A DNA stretch of 48,633 bases from JAYZDF01 sp036337945 (lineage in GTDB: Bacteria; Myxococcota; Kuafuiibacteriia; Kuafuiibacteriales; Kuafuiibacteriaceae). The position numbers and the translations under genes were made by a program. How positions within the stretch are numbered: the first letter of the stretch is position 1; each line of letters begins with the position of its first letter. The stretch covers positions 1-48,633 of the forward strand of contig JAYZDF010000022.1 of the NCBI GenBank assembly GCA_036337945.1, read 5' to 3'. The notes under the pieces were generated by a model that had not been told where the DNA came from, ran no database searches, and saw only the letters and a list, made by a program, of their open reading frames with translations. Of the stretch, positions 17,817-26,885 are shown piece by piece.

Positions 17817-19379
17817 ATGATTGCACCCGGAAGTAAAGCTTGGAGCACGAGATTGGTAGAGCAACACGTAAGTAAAAAGCAATCTAGCGCGTATAATGGG
17901 CGAGACCTCGACTCGCTCAGCTTCGAAGATGAAATTGTTCAAGTTTGGGATCCTGCCAGAATAACGGTAGGACTGATCGCACTTTTCTTAGTTGTTTTTT
18001 TATTGGCGCGCTTCACCTTTTCCAGTTCAAACGAAATCTCTGCCACATCGTTGGATAGTGGTGCTCAAACGGTGATGTTTGAGAATGTCATCGGCGAAGT
18101 AAAAATCAGCCCCAATGAAGGAGAGGACTTCTGGGCATCGAAAGATACCGAGATTCGTAGTGGCTACGTACTCAAGACCTCTCAAGCCAGTTCTGGTGCT
18201 CTGAGACTTTACGAAGGCACGAATCTACAACTACAAAGCAATACGGAAGTGCGCCTGAAACTGAGCACGGAGAAATTACAACTCGATGTATTTACAGGAA
18301 ATGTTCTCGTTCAGCTGAGCGAAAACGACGAGAGCTTACCTATTGAGTTAGGTATTGGTTCTTTACAAATATTAGGGGACGAAGGCGTATTCGAGGTTCA
18401 GAGAAATCCTGATCAAACCCTAGCTCTTTCAGTTTCTAAAGGCTCCCTTGAATTGAAAGGACCCAAACTAAACGAAACCATAGTAGCTGGTAATAAAATG
18501 ATGCTCGACGGCAAAGCTCTTCGGCCGAAGACAATATCACAGGTAAACTCCGAAACCCAAAGCCCGAAAAAGAAGCGACCGGTGAATCTTGTTACGGCGA
18601 TCGAGGCGATCTTTCCGAAAAAATCTACGCCACCTAGAAGAACTGAAGCACCAACCCTTAAACGACCGAATATCTCACAGGAGAGAATCAACTCTTTTCG
18701 ACAACAGGTAAAGACGAGGTCGCTCGACCCTCGACGTGATGAAGCACAGAGACCCCTTAGGTTGCCTCAGTATAGATTAGCTCAGAATGGAAAATCTACG
18801 GACCTCATTCAGTATGAAGATGCCGCGAAAGAATTACGCCCAAATGTAGCAATTCTTCGCTATGATTCTGTAGCAGAAAGTGATTCTAAATACGCAGAAC
18901 TTGCAGCACACCGCGCAGCGCAGCTCGTAGCACAAACGCAAGATACGGCCGAAGTCGCGAGGCGTTACCAGATAATTCAGCAACGCTTTCCTAGTGGGCA
19001 ATTAGCGAAACCGGCTCTGAAAGAATTGGTGGATACTCGGTTACAGAGAAAAGAACTTCACGAAGCACGCGGAGCCCTGAATAGGTTTATTGCCGAAAAC
19101 CCATCAGAACGCGGTTCTAAGGATTTAGCGTTTCTAAGCGGCGAGATTTTTCGGCGTGAAAAAAGATATAAAGAAGCAATCAGCGAGTATAAACGATCTA
19201 TGGGCTCTCAATACGACGAAGATGCTATTTTTTATCATGCTTGGACCATGCTTCAGCTGGACCCTAACTCCGAAGACGCATTTCGAAACCTAGCAAAATA
19301 TCGAACGCAGTTTCCAAAGAGCCGTCATGGCAAAGCTGTAAACGCTGCGCTCGATGGCCGCTTCACGCGCAATCCTTGA
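17817..19379 (+). CDS. FecR-domain membrane protein with C-terminal TPR-like region
   Basis: The start at 17817 is chosen because GGAGG lies six bases upstream, the best ribosome-binding site seen in the window; the open frame extends upstream to a TTG at 17751. There is a cytoplasmic N-terminal tail of about 45 residues, one membrane helix (GLIALFLVVFLLARFTF), then a FecR-like beta domain (about 75-230: RSGYVLKTSQASSGALRLYE, LDVFTGNVLVQLSE). A basic Pro-rich linker and a helical repeat region resembling BamD/YbgF-type TPRs follow (YQIIQQRFPSG, AENPSERG, EYKRSMG). The helical part would face the periplasm. No sigma factor or TonB receptor is adjacent. It could be a scaffold for envelope or peptidoglycan assembly. 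The specific role is not known. Confidence 0.75.
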   Translation: MIAPGSKAWSTRLVEQHVSKKQSSAYNGRDLDSLSFEDEIVQVWDPARITVGLIALFLVVFLLARFTFSSSNEISATSLDSGAQTVMFENVIGEVKISPNEGEDFWASKDTEIRSGYVLKTSQASSGALRLYEGTNLQLQSNTEVRLKLSTEKLQLDVFTGNVLVQLSENDESLPIELGIGSLQILGDEGVFEVQRNPDQTLALSVSKGSLELKGPKLNETIVAGNKMMLDGKALRPKTISQVNSETQSPKKKRPVNLVTAIEAIFPKKSTPPRRTEAPTLKRPNISQERINSFRQQVKTRSLDPRRDEAQRPLRLPQYRLAQNGKSTDLIQYEDAAKELRPNVAILRYDSVAESDSKYAELAAHRAAQLVAQTQDTAEVARRYQIIQQRFPSGQLAKPALKELVDTRLQRKELHEARGALNRFIAENPSERGSKDLAFLSGEIFRREKRYKEAISEYKRSMGSQYDEDAIFYHAWTMLQLDPNSEDAFRNLAKYRTQFPKSRHGKAVNAALDGRFTRNP

Positions 19380-19398
19380 GATTTATTGTTTTCTTCAC

Positions 19399-20775
19399 TT
19401 ACGTTTTGAGTGACTTGATAAATTCACGAATGGGGTGTGCTGCTCCTTCAAATCGATCCTTTGAGGTAGGTCCTGACTCGAGCTTTAGGACGCCTCGAGG
19501 ACAAACTGCGGAGCAAACACCGCATCCTACACAAGAGGCACGAACAATGTTTTCTCCGCGTTGTGCATACGACCGAACATCGATACCCATTTCGCAGTAT
19601 GTGGAACAATTACCGCAAGAGATGCACTGACCCCCATTGGTCGTGATGCGAAATCGTGAGAAAAACCGTTGCCAAAGGCCCAAAGCAGCAGCCATCGGAC
19701 AAAAGAACCGACACCACACGCGACTTCCCATCAAAGGATAAAAGCCAACACCAACGACGCCAGATAGTACAGCACCAACAAAAAAACCATACCACCTAGA
19801 AGCAGCATTCGAGAATGCACCTAAAAGTTCACCACCAAGCCACGAGTTTATCCAGACCAGACAAGTCACAAGTGTTACGAGTAAGAGAGTCAGATGTACT
19901 GACCAACGTTCCAATCGCCAGGTATCATTCGATTTATCAGACAAATGCCGCCAAGGGTCTCCCAAAGTTTCGGCTAGACCACCACAGCCACAAACCCAGG
20001 AACAATACCAGCGTTTGCCAAAACGATACGTCAAAATCGGTGTCAGTATAAAGAATGAAGCCGCTCCCCAAGTGACCATGAAAACTCCGACTGCTTCGCC
20101 ATTTTGAATGAGAGTGTGAACGGAATCGGGGAACAAGTATTCTGGTTTGAGTGGCCAAAAATACGTGAAATAGAATTCTGGCTGATTTAGTTTTTTCAAT
20201 AAGGACGGGAGTAAAAATGCAAAGGCCACCTGAAAAAATACAACAGAAAACGTTCTCGCTTTTTGGTACGCGTTATCTCGATAACGGAAGTACATTCTCA
20301 CGCCCATAATGAGCATCGCAAGAGTGTACATAAATCCGTACATAAACCACTGGTCTGCAGCACCGCCATTGAGGAGCTGCGACAAAGGATTCAGTGTTGA
20401 ATACAGACCTACTAGATATTCCGGCCGCCAATAGAGGGTGCAATAAAAGGCTGTGATCATTACACCGAGCACGTACGCAATTCGTCCTCGGTTTTGTATG
20501 CTGCGAGTAACAATCCCGTCGTTCATAATCTGTGGAATTGTGCCGGCGTACGTCGACCAAATATATAAGAGGCTACCAAGGGTAATTGGAAGGAAAACTA
20601 ATAACAGGGGTGCCCAACCCTCGATTTTTGGCTGAAAGATACCTACGGACACACCCGCGACAAAACCCAGCCCAGCCAAGGCGAGACCTGCGCGCTGGCT
20701 TTTGCTGAGCGAGACTTGCTCATGAGAAACCGTAGACACTGAACCTTGGCCTATAATTGGAAGTGAAGAATTCAT
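19399..20775 (-). CDS. polytopic membrane ferredoxin (NapH/NosR-like 4Fe-4S protein)
   Basis: Seven or eight hydrophobic helices are spread over residues about 27-350. A cytoplasmic C-terminus carries two classical 4Fe-4S motifs, CISCGNCSTYC (from about 384) and CVGCGVCSAVCP (from about 415). Between helices is a Cys-x3-Cys-x-Cys cluster in WYCSWVCGCGG, typical of the NapH/NosR/CcoG group. Such proteins pass electrons across or along the membrane between quinol or ferredoxin and a partner. The ATG overlaps the stop of the upstream FAD oxidoreductase (ATGA), so the two are made together and probably form one electron-transfer module. No nitrate, nitrous oxide or organohalide reductase gene is nearby, so the acceptor is unknown. 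Confidence 0.85.
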   Translation of the reverse strand: MNSSLPIIGQGSVSTVSHEQVSLSKSQRAGLALAGLGFVAGVSVGIFQPKIEGWAPLLLVFLPITLGSLLYIWSTYAGTIPQIMNDGIVTRSIQNRGRIAYVLGVMITAFYCTLYWRPEYLVGLYSTLNPLSQLLNGGAADQWFMYGFMYTLAMLIMGVRMYFRYRDNAYQKARTFSVVFFQVAFAFLLPSLLKKLNQPEFYFTYFWPLKPEYLFPDSVHTLIQNGEAVGVFMVTWGAASFFILTPILTYRFGKRWYCSWVCGCGGLAETLGDPWRHLSDKSNDTWRLERWSVHLTLLLVTLVTCLVWINSWLGGELLGAFSNAASRWYGFFVGAVLSGVVGVGFYPLMGSRVWCRFFCPMAAALGLWQRFFSRFRITTNGGQCISCGNCSTYCEMGIDVRSYAQRGENIVRASCVGCGVCSAVCPRGVLKLESGPTSKDRFEGAAHPIREFIKSLKT

Positions 20776-22106
20776 TGTGTACTTTCTCGCCGAAACTGAG
20801 CAATAATATCTGGTGAACAGCTCGAATAAAACTCAGGATCAAACTCGGCCTTCTTCAGGTTCTCCAGAATGTAATCTATCGACTTTTTTTCTTCTAACCA
20901 ACCATTCCAAATTTGGTGACGATGCCGAATTCCAAGGGAATTCATACCTACGACGTTATTTTTTGAATCGCATACGATACGGAGCCCTCTTCTTTTCTGG
21001 TCGGTCCACCAGTAGTGACGAAGATCTGCATGATTTGCTTGAGACGAGGGCACTCTGCCGTAGGTTTGATATTCTAAATCAAAAAACTTTGCGGAGTTAA
21101 ACCAGATTCCGCGGTGATAAGAACGTTGCTTGCCACTGATAACGTCTCCGACCACTTCTCCTTGCTGTTTTCCGGTGTACCAAAGCTGTTCAATCTTCAA
21201 TTCTCCATTTTCGGGTTGTAGAAATTCTGCGCAGTCTCCTGCTGCGAAAACATTTTTCACAGAGCTCCTAAATGAATTATCCACCAGAATCCCTCGTTCG
21301 TAAGCGATATTTGTTGGTTTTATAAGATCAATGTTTGGACTAACTCCGGCAGTCAGACCGACAAACTGACAGTCAATTTCTTCAGAATCCGTTAACTGTA
21401 CGCCGGTAACATTGTTATTCGTATCTCCACGAATCCGCTGAAGCTCGCTCGATAGCCGAACATCAATACCATGTTTTCGAATGACTTTAGTTACCAACTG
21501 CGCTTCTTCAGTTGGCAATACATTGTCCCAATAATGTTGCTCTCTGCACAAAATGACTACGTGCTTATTTCGTGAATGAAGCATTTCTGCGAGTTCAACG
21601 CCAATCAAGCCACCACCGACGATGACTGCTTTTTGGACCGAAGGCAGAGTCGTCTCGAGGTTCTCTAAATCCTGAAGAGAGTATAGACCTTGAACCTGTC
21701 TAAGACTTTGACCTGGCCAGCCGAAACGGTTCGGTTGTGAGCCTGTCGCCAATAGCAGTTTATCGAAACGGACTGTGCGACCATCATCGAGGGCGACGTT
21801 CTTTTGTTCGAGATTGATGGACAGGACCCATTTATGGATGAGCTCGATTTCCTGCTGCGACCACTTGTCATCGGCGTAAGGTTTGAGATCAGTCCATCGC
21901 ATGTGGCCCATGAATAGATACATCAGGGCTGGTCGAGAGTAGAAATACTGACTCTCTCCGGAGATAATCGTAATCTTCCAAGTCGGCTGGTTTTTTCTGA
22001 TCTGAAGAGCTGCGGTTATACCGGTAATTCCGTTCCCGATGATGAGCACGTGCGGGTGATCGGGGTCGATTCGAGATCGGCGACGTTTTCTTTGAAATGG
22101 CCACAT
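20772..22106 (-). CDS. FAD-dependent NAD(P)H oxidoreductase (pyridine nucleotide-disulfide family fold)
   Basis: Two Rossmann dinucleotide motifs are visible: HVLIIGNGITGITAAL (FAD, about residues 19-34) and AVIVGGGLIGVELAEML (NAD(P)H, about 161). The second FAD motif is VFAAGDCAEF (about 287). There is no redox CxxxxC pair, so it resembles rubredoxin/ferredoxin reductases and the NirB N-terminus rather than disulfide reductases. A basic tail (QRKRRRSR) opens the protein. A good ribosome-binding site (GGAG, seven bases before ATG) precedes it. The likely role is to pass electrons from NAD(P)H to the coupled membrane ferredoxin, or the reverse. Confidence 0.88.
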   Translation of the reverse strand: MWPFQRKRRRSRIDPDHPHVLIIGNGITGITAALQIRKNQPTWKITIISGESQYFYSRPALMYLFMGHMRWTDLKPYADDKWSQQEIELIHKWVLSINLEQKNVALDDGRTVRFDKLLLATGSQPNRFGWPGQSLRQVQGLYSLQDLENLETTLPSVQKAVIVGGGLIGVELAEMLHSRNKHVVILCREQHYWDNVLPTEEAQLVTKVIRKHGIDVRLSSELQRIRGDTNNNVTGVQLTDSEEIDCQFVGLTAGVSPNIDLIKPTNIAYERGILVDNSFRSSVKNVFAAGDCAEFLQPENGELKIEQLWYTGKQQGEVVGDVISGKQRSYHRGIWFNSAKFFDLEYQTYGRVPSSQANHADLRHYWWTDQKRRGLRIVCDSKNNVVGMNSLGIRHRHQIWNGWLEEKKSIDYILENLKKAEFDPEFYSSCSPDIIAQFRRESTQ

Positions 22107-22229
22107 CAGAAACTCCGTAAGTTAAATATCTCATTTTATCGGAAGATTGACAGTATCACCCCCAGTTAATTGCTGTATTGACCTCTATTCCTAAAAATCG
22201 TCTGTCTGAGTTTGGTTTGATGAATTGAC

Positions 22230-22994
22230 TTAGAAACGACCCCTGAAGTGGATACTCATAGGTACGGTAGAGCGGGATAAAGGGTTGGCCGTCATCGATA
22301 GTTCAGAACTATCCGGGACGAGAAGATGATGAACGATTGGCGTCACAGTGCCAGCAATGGCTCCTAGCAGTGCTCCGCTGATCACATCACTGTAAAAGTG
22401 GTAACCACCTTTAATCCTCATATAGCCCACAAACCCGGTAAGAATAGTAGACAAGCTATACAGAGATGCGATGACCATCGGCCTATTTTCTTGAGAAGGA
22501 AGATGAATAGCGAGGCTCGTGGCAACCGCAAAAGTGGCAGCTGCAGTGTTCGACGTGTGCCCGGACGGAAAAGAGTGATACGCGTCATTTCGCTCCGATT
22601 CACTGTAAATATCGGAAGCCTCAGACTGAAAAAGATTACTATAGGCATACGGTCTGGCTCGCTGAACGGTATGCTTTAGCCCAAAAGTGAGTAAATTATT
22701 GACCGCAAAAGCTAATCCAAAATCGACGAGAGGCGAAAGAAGATAAGGATCTAAATCCCGTTTATCTGCATAGTATGACAGAAAAGACGCACCAACGACG
22801 GAGCCAATCACTGCAGTCGCTAGACCGATATCGCTCGCGTATTTGGGAAAATTATCGCCATCCTCAGCAGAGACTAGCTTTAGTACGGCTCCTTTTTCCG
22901 GGACGAAGGATTGTGCGTGTGCCGTGTTTGGCCCCAAAAAAACGATTGTCAGGAGTGCACTGACCAAACACTTCAGCAAAGGTTTGGAACTCAT
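22230..22994 (-). CDS. PAP2-family membrane phosphatase
   Basis: Removes phosphate from lipid phosphates such as phosphatidic acid or undecaprenyl pyrophosphate, on the periplasmic side. All three signature motifs are present: Lys107-x6-Arg114-Pro115, SFPSGH with His146, and Arg193-x5-His199-x3-Asp203. The N-terminus has a signal-like helix (VSALLTIVFLGPNTAHAQS) followed by several membrane helices. The length of 254 residues is normal. The ATG overlaps the stop of the upstream GST-fold gene (ATGA), so they are co-translated. Last gene of the long minus-strand run that begins at the oxidase operon. Confidence 0.92.
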   Translation of the reverse strand: MSSKPLLKCLVSALLTIVFLGPNTAHAQSFVPEKGAVLKLVSAEDGDNFPKYASDIGLATAVIGSVVGASFLSYYADKRDLDPYLLSPLVDFGLAFAVNNLLTFGLKHTVQRARPYAYSNLFQSEASDIYSESERNDAYHSFPSGHTSNTAAATFAVATSLAIHLPSQENRPMVIASLYSLSTILTGFVGYMRIKGGYHFYSDVISGALLGAIAGTVTPIVHHLLVPDSSELSMTANPLSRSTVPMSIHFRGRF

Positions 22995-23665
22995 GCATCT
23001 TCACTCAGTGGAAAAAAATAGTGGGCGCTCTCGTCGGAATTATAAAGCGGATATTTCTTCATCACAATTCTAAATCCATCTGTCGCAAGTAAGTCTTCGA
23101 GCCACCTAATCAACGCGTGATACTTTGATGCGGCGAACCATTCGGTATCAGTGTTTCTAAATTGGCGAAGGAATGGCGCTACTGCGTAGTCAGCAATGCA
23201 TGGCCTGCTACCAAACAGATAGGCATTACGTGTCAGTTTATCGTCTAGTTGTGCGAAGAATTTTTCCGCCTTCATACGATGATATTCAGGCACTGCACCT
23301 TCATAACGGTTTGGATATTTGTAGCGGTCAAGGTGGTGCTTAAATTCGGTGTCGTTATATTTTATGAGAGAGAGCGCTTCGTCTAAGGGCGAGTATTCAG
23401 GCACGAGTAATTGCTGAGGGTCAGAGTTTTTTAATGTCCACAACATAATGTCTAGGCTTTCATCAATCACCTGTCCTGTCGGCAACAAGAGAACGGGAAC
23501 AGTACCTTTCGGTGAAATCTCCAACATATGTTTGGGTTTGTCTCGCAGGACGAGTTCACGAATGATGCACTCTTGGGACGACAAAAGTAAGGCCCATCTT
23601 GCTCTCATCGCATACGGACAGCGTCTAAAGCTATATAGGATTGGACCGCTTTTTTCCTTTATCAT
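22991..23665 (-). CDS. glutathione S-transferase-like protein
   Basis: Thioredoxin-like N-terminal GST domain with a possible catalytic Cys16 in YSFRRCPYAMRAR, the cis-Pro strand GTVPVLLLPTG, and the ESLDIMLWTL glutathione-contact segment. An all-helical C-terminal domain follows (RPCIADYAVAPFLRQF carries the N-capping box). The CPY active site is like omega/beta-type GSTs and glutaredoxins, which often act as thiol-transferases. Overlaps the PAP2 gene by four bases. Substrate unknown. Confidence 0.88.
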   Translation of the reverse strand: MIKEKSGPILYSFRRCPYAMRARWALLLSSQECIIRELVLRDKPKHMLEISPKGTVPVLLLPTGQVIDESLDIMLWTLKNSDPQQLLVPEYSPLDEALSLIKYNDTEFKHHLDRYKYPNRYEGAVPEYHRMKAEKFFAQLDDKLTRNAYLFGSRPCIADYAVAPFLRQFRNTDTEWFAASKYHALIRWLEDLLATDGFRIVMKKYPLYNSDESAHYFFPLSEDA

Positions 23666-23718
23666 TTCAGAGCTTCTCTCGAGACTAAGAATATTTCTCG
23701 CTTCAAATAGCGATTCTA

Positions 23719-24870
23719 CTAAGCCCGCATCGCACTCGAGTTTTGGAACAGATACTTGAGGAGATGTGCTCTAAGCACGCTGGCTTGCACGGCTAAGGAT
23801 TCATCACGCTTTTCGCGTGTCGATAAACTATCATATTGTTCCGCAGCACGTTCCGTGATTGCTATGGGAATTGGAAGCCCAGGGTGGCTTTGTTGCCAGG
23901 TTTCAATACACACCAAGGTGTTAACAATTTCATTAACCCACTGTGGATGGCCAGTACGAATAGCTTCGACCTCAAGGCTAGACAGGTTCAGAAAGAATCT
24001 TCTGAGGAACTCAGGAATTTCACCCGCCTTTGTTTCAGCATAGCGTTCGAGAATCTGAAAATGCGCAACCGCATCGGCTAACCAGTCCGTCTTTTGGTTG
24101 GATTCGGTCGCAAAGTCTTCTGGAGAGAGGGTATCCGGACGACTCGATAGTTCTACTCCGTCAAAAAGATTTGAAAGTGAAATACTAGGCGGGCGACTGA
24201 CTTCGTTTTGTTCTCGAACAAACAGTCTAATTTTAGCGGCCTGGGCTGAAGTGATTCCGACAAACCGAAGCCCGACTCGCGATTCATTAGACACTTTCCA
24301 TGATCTTACAACACGACCCCATAATTCCATTTCTTCTCCCTCAATTCGAAGGTGAAGGTGAAACAGGTCACCGACACTTGCCGTCATGTGACGAAGACTC
24401 ATTCCAGAGGCGCTAAGGTCATTCGTGTACTGCCGTGTTGTTTGACCGTTAAAAGCTACGTCAACAGGCAGTTCGAGGTTTGCACGTTCTTCTTTAGCAA
24501 ATTTTAGATCTGTGTATTCTCCAAGCAAATTGAGTAAAGTTTGCGAAAGTTCAACCTGGACAACTTCGGACGCACCAGCAGAAAGCCAATGCCCTTGAGT
24601 ACTCCATTTAGCGGCGGAGAGTAATACAATGCATGGCGGACCATCCTCGCGTTTGCAGGCGCCTACAAAATTTTCGAAACCTTTTTCGATACTTTCTGGA
24701 TGAACAATGCATACCTTGGGTGACTGCTCTCTTAGGATCCCGAGAGCACCAACCATAGACGTAGTCCAAAAAGCTTCGATATCGGGCCGCTGAAGTAAAG
24801 CAGCTCTCGACGGACCAGCGTCACCGATAATGAGCACGGTAATCTTTGTGTTATTCGAAGGGTTAGACAT
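23719..24870 (-). CDS. degenerate receiver-like domain plus PilZ domain protein
   Basis: Residues about 1-115 have an alternating strand/helix pattern like a response-regulator receiver (ITVLIIGDAGPSRAALL; PKVCIVHPES), but the phospho-acceptor Asp position reads His-Pro and looks inactive. Residues about 125-215 are a PilZ domain, with DLSASGM matching the D-x-S-x-x-G motif and VGLRFVGI closing it. The upstream RxxxR motif is incomplete: only one Arg (ERANLELPV) is in place. Cyclic-di-GMP binding may therefore be weak or absent. The C-terminal 150 residues are helical and unrecognised. The gene is 53 bases after frataxin and 53 before the GST-fold gene. Confidence 0.75.
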   Translation of the reverse strand: MSNPSNNTKITVLIIGDAGPSRAALLQRPDIEAFWTTSMVGALGILREQSPKVCIVHPESIEKGFENFVGACKREDGPPCIVLLSAAKWSTQGHWLSAGASEVVQVELSQTLLNLLGEYTDLKFAKEERANLELPVDVAFNGQTTRQYTNDLSASGMSLRHMTASVGDLFHLHLRIEGEEMELWGRVVRSWKVSNESRVGLRFVGITSAQAAKIRLFVREQNEVSRPPSISLSNLFDGVELSSRPDTLSPEDFATESNQKTDWLADAVAHFQILERYAETKAGEIPEFLRRFFLNLSSLEVEAIRTGHPQWVNEIVNTLVCIETWQQSHPGLPIPIAITERAAEQYDSLSTREKRDESLAVQASVLRAHLLKYLFQNSSAMRA

Positions 24871-24923
24871 TTTTTCTGGTCTTCATGTATCACGGACTCG
24901 GTTCTTTCATAAGGTGTAGGCCC

Positions 24924-25256
24924 TTAGTTCATGCTCAGGGATACTACGTAACCGAGTTCCTTGCCTACCTGCTCATTGACAACCCCGAAGAGTTCTTCCT
25001 GAGATTTCGTCGATATCCAGGCATCATTAGTAAGATCGAAATGCCACGCTGTCGCGTACGCAGACATCCAGATTTGACGAGCCGCGCGGTGACTATTGAT
25101 TACAAATTTTCGACCAGACTCAAACTCGACCGTAAGAACACCCATAGATAAATCGACGTCAAGGGAGTCATCGAGCTCTGTAAGACATGTTTCTAACCGA
25201 AGAAGAGTCCTATCAGCCTCAAGTTCAAACCTGGTTTCATCGATAACATTCGTCAT
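24924..25256 (-). CDS. cyaY: frataxin (CyaY-like iron-sulfur assembly protein)
   Basis: Small acidic iron-binding regulator of iron-sulfur cluster assembly at the IscS/IscU complex. It matches bacterial CyaY from end to end: helix 1 ETRFELEADRTLLRLETCL rich in acidic residues, strands DVDLSMGVLTVEFESGRKF and VINSHRAARQIWM, then HFDLTNDAWIS, and a final helix. The ATG at 25256 is chosen because TNVIDETRF aligns with the family start; the open frame extends nine residues further upstream. No isc genes are in the window. It lies between two GST-family or PilZ genes in the same direction. Confidence 0.9.
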   Translation of the reverse strand: MTNVIDETRFELEADRTLLRLETCLTELDDSLDVDLSMGVLTVEFESGRKFVINSHRAARQIWMSAYATAWHFDLTNDAWISTKSQEELFGVVNEQVGKELGYVVSLSMN

Positions 25257-25301
25257 GGTCCGCTGTACCCTGGGTGGTTCCAAAAGGCTTGTAAAGAAGT
25301 T

Positions 25302-26030
25302 TTATATGTTTTCCGCTAATCGTCGAATTCCATCGCGCCAAACTTCGTAGGGATGAACAACGGCTGAGGCGACCCATTCGGCTTGTAGCATATTAAGCAG
25401 GGAAATACTGATATCGTTACGACTGTCCTCTTCAGGACGAAATAAAACACCAAGTTCGGAAAAACAGATGTCAGCATCGGTAATTGTCGTTCCAACTAAC
25501 GGCTGTCCAGGACGCATTTGCGCGGTTAAGGAACGCAGCTGAGAACTTATCTTCTCTCTATTTTGTTGAAAGTCTGGAACACTGCTGTTCCAAATCTCGT
25601 CCAGTCGATCGATTACCCAGTTTCCACTTTTTTCGCGCAGGAACTTCGGACCAATGCCAAACGGCGTGTCTTTCCCGAACGCATCGACGTTGCGCCGAAA
25701 CCGGATAAGGACATCAGCTTGGAGACCTCGTCGGATTTCGTGATACAGAGAAACATAACGAGCGATGGCTGCAACTTGCTTTTCATCCTTACCCCGCAGA
25801 TCAACGCCGGGGTGGTCCGTTTCGAGATAGTCTAGAATTTCGTCGCCGCCTCGTAGGATAATATGTTTATCCAACAAAGTAGGTAACTCCACCCGACCTG
25901 CTACGCGAGTCAAAGCGCGTTCAGAAAACTTCGGAGTGAAGCTATTAAATTTGTAGTCCAGGTTCTTTTGCTCAAGAGCAAATTGAACGCGTCCGCATTC
26001 AGGAGAATATGGGATACCGTAGAGTTCCAT
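25302..26030 (-). CDS. glutathione S-transferase-like protein
   Basis: An N-terminal thioredoxin-like domain begins MELYGIPYSPECGRVQFAL, with a Ser9/Cys12 active-site region. It continues with RVELPTLLDKHIIL (cis-Pro) and RGGDEILDYLE, the glutathione gamma-glutamyl contact. The helical C-terminal domain has ITDADICFSELG. It is distinct in sequence from the other GST-like protein at 22991-23665. Seventeen bases separate it from the pseudokinase stop. Substrate unknown. Confidence 0.85.
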   Translation of the reverse strand: MELYGIPYSPECGRVQFALEQKNLDYKFNSFTPKFSERALTRVAGRVELPTLLDKHIILRGGDEILDYLETDHPGVDLRGKDEKQVAAIARYVSLYHEIRRGLQADVLIRFRRNVDAFGKDTPFGIGPKFLREKSGNWVIDRLDEIWNSSVPDFQQNREKISSQLRSLTAQMRPGQPLVGTTITDADICFSELGVLFRPEEDSRNDISISLLNMLQAEWVASAVVHPYEVWRDGIRRLAENI

Positions 26031-26047
26031 CGTGATTTCCGTGGGGA

Positions 26048-26881
26048 TTATTGCAGGGTATGAAGTCCATAAAAAGCCCGGTCATCTTGAATTTCTTCAA
26101 GAAACTCAGCTCGTAGAAATACGGAGAGGTTTTCCTCCGTTCTGGCACACCATTCCGGATTCAAAGCAGAGATGTGCCGAATACATGCCCGCAGATCTTC
26201 CCCAGGCTCAAGTATCCGTTTTTTGTGGGTTTTTAGATTTATTGAAAGGATTTCAGCAAGATCCATTAGTGCCTGCCGGTCGGCAAGAAGGGCTTTTTCG
26301 TGATGATTCCGTAGGCTCTGACTACCCAGTCCCGTTATCAAGATTCGACCAGAAAACGAAAGATGAATATTACATGGCTCAAAATAACCAAACTGGTAGG
26401 CACCGGGAAAGGGGCTTTGTTTCTCAAGAAAATCGATAAGGCGAAATACTCGAAACAATATTGAAATTCGACTAGGGGCGGTGAGCTTTGGAAGCGCATA
26501 CGCAAGGTCTCGGCCAACAATCAATGGCCGAACCACAAATGGAAACTCATCTGCAATACCAAGCGCAAGAACATCCGGAAGATTTCTATGTCGGACTTGT
26601 GAAGCCATTGATAAGTTTTTGAGGAGTTCAGCCTCGCGTTGAAAATCGTAGGGAGGCACAGAATACCGATCAATTTCAACCACGTTCATTTCATCGACAA
26701 ACAAGGCTAGAAAAGTGTCTCCATCTTTATGTGAACGTAATTTAGGGCCGTAGACATATTCTCCCGCCTCAAGGCGGTCCTCGGCAGAAAAAGGAAGCCG
26801 ACGATGAGTCGGTTGTCCTGTCTTCTTTACAAATAAAGAGAGGTCGAGTTTGTTGGGGTCAACGGTCCAAGAATCTTTCAT
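26048..26881 (-). CDS. predicted pseudokinase (degenerate protein-kinase fold)
   Basis: The segment QREAELLKNLSMASQVRHRN followed by LPDVLALGIADEFPFVVRPL has the pattern of kinase helix C, strands 4-5 and hinge. GYFEPCNIHLSFSGRILITG aligns with the catalytic loop and activation-segment start. The conserved Asn is kept (EPCN), but the HRD Asp and the DFG Asp are missing, and the strand-3 Lys position reads VVEID. The fold is therefore inferred but catalysis is not expected. I use the ATG at 26881, four bases after the acyltransferase stop (TGA-tatt-ATG); an upstream in-frame ATG at 26968 would overlap that gene by about 80 bases. Likely co-translated with the acyltransferase. Function unknown. 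Confidence 0.6.
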   Translation of the reverse strand: MKDSWTVDPNKLDLSLFVKKTGQPTHRRLPFSAEDRLEAGEYVYGPKLRSHKDGDTFLALFVDEMNVVEIDRYSVPPYDFQREAELLKNLSMASQVRHRNLPDVLALGIADEFPFVVRPLIVGRDLAYALPKLTAPSRISILFRVFRLIDFLEKQSPFPGAYQFGYFEPCNIHLSFSGRILITGLGSQSLRNHHEKALLADRQALMDLAEILSINLKTHKKRILEPGEDLRACIRHISALNPEWCARTEENLSVFLRAEFLEEIQDDRAFYGLHTLQ

Positions 26882-26885
26882 AATA

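Noticed and set aside
26032..26439. 135-codon plus-strand open frame
   Set aside because: Lies antisense to the pseudokinase, with no motif and no ribosome-binding site.
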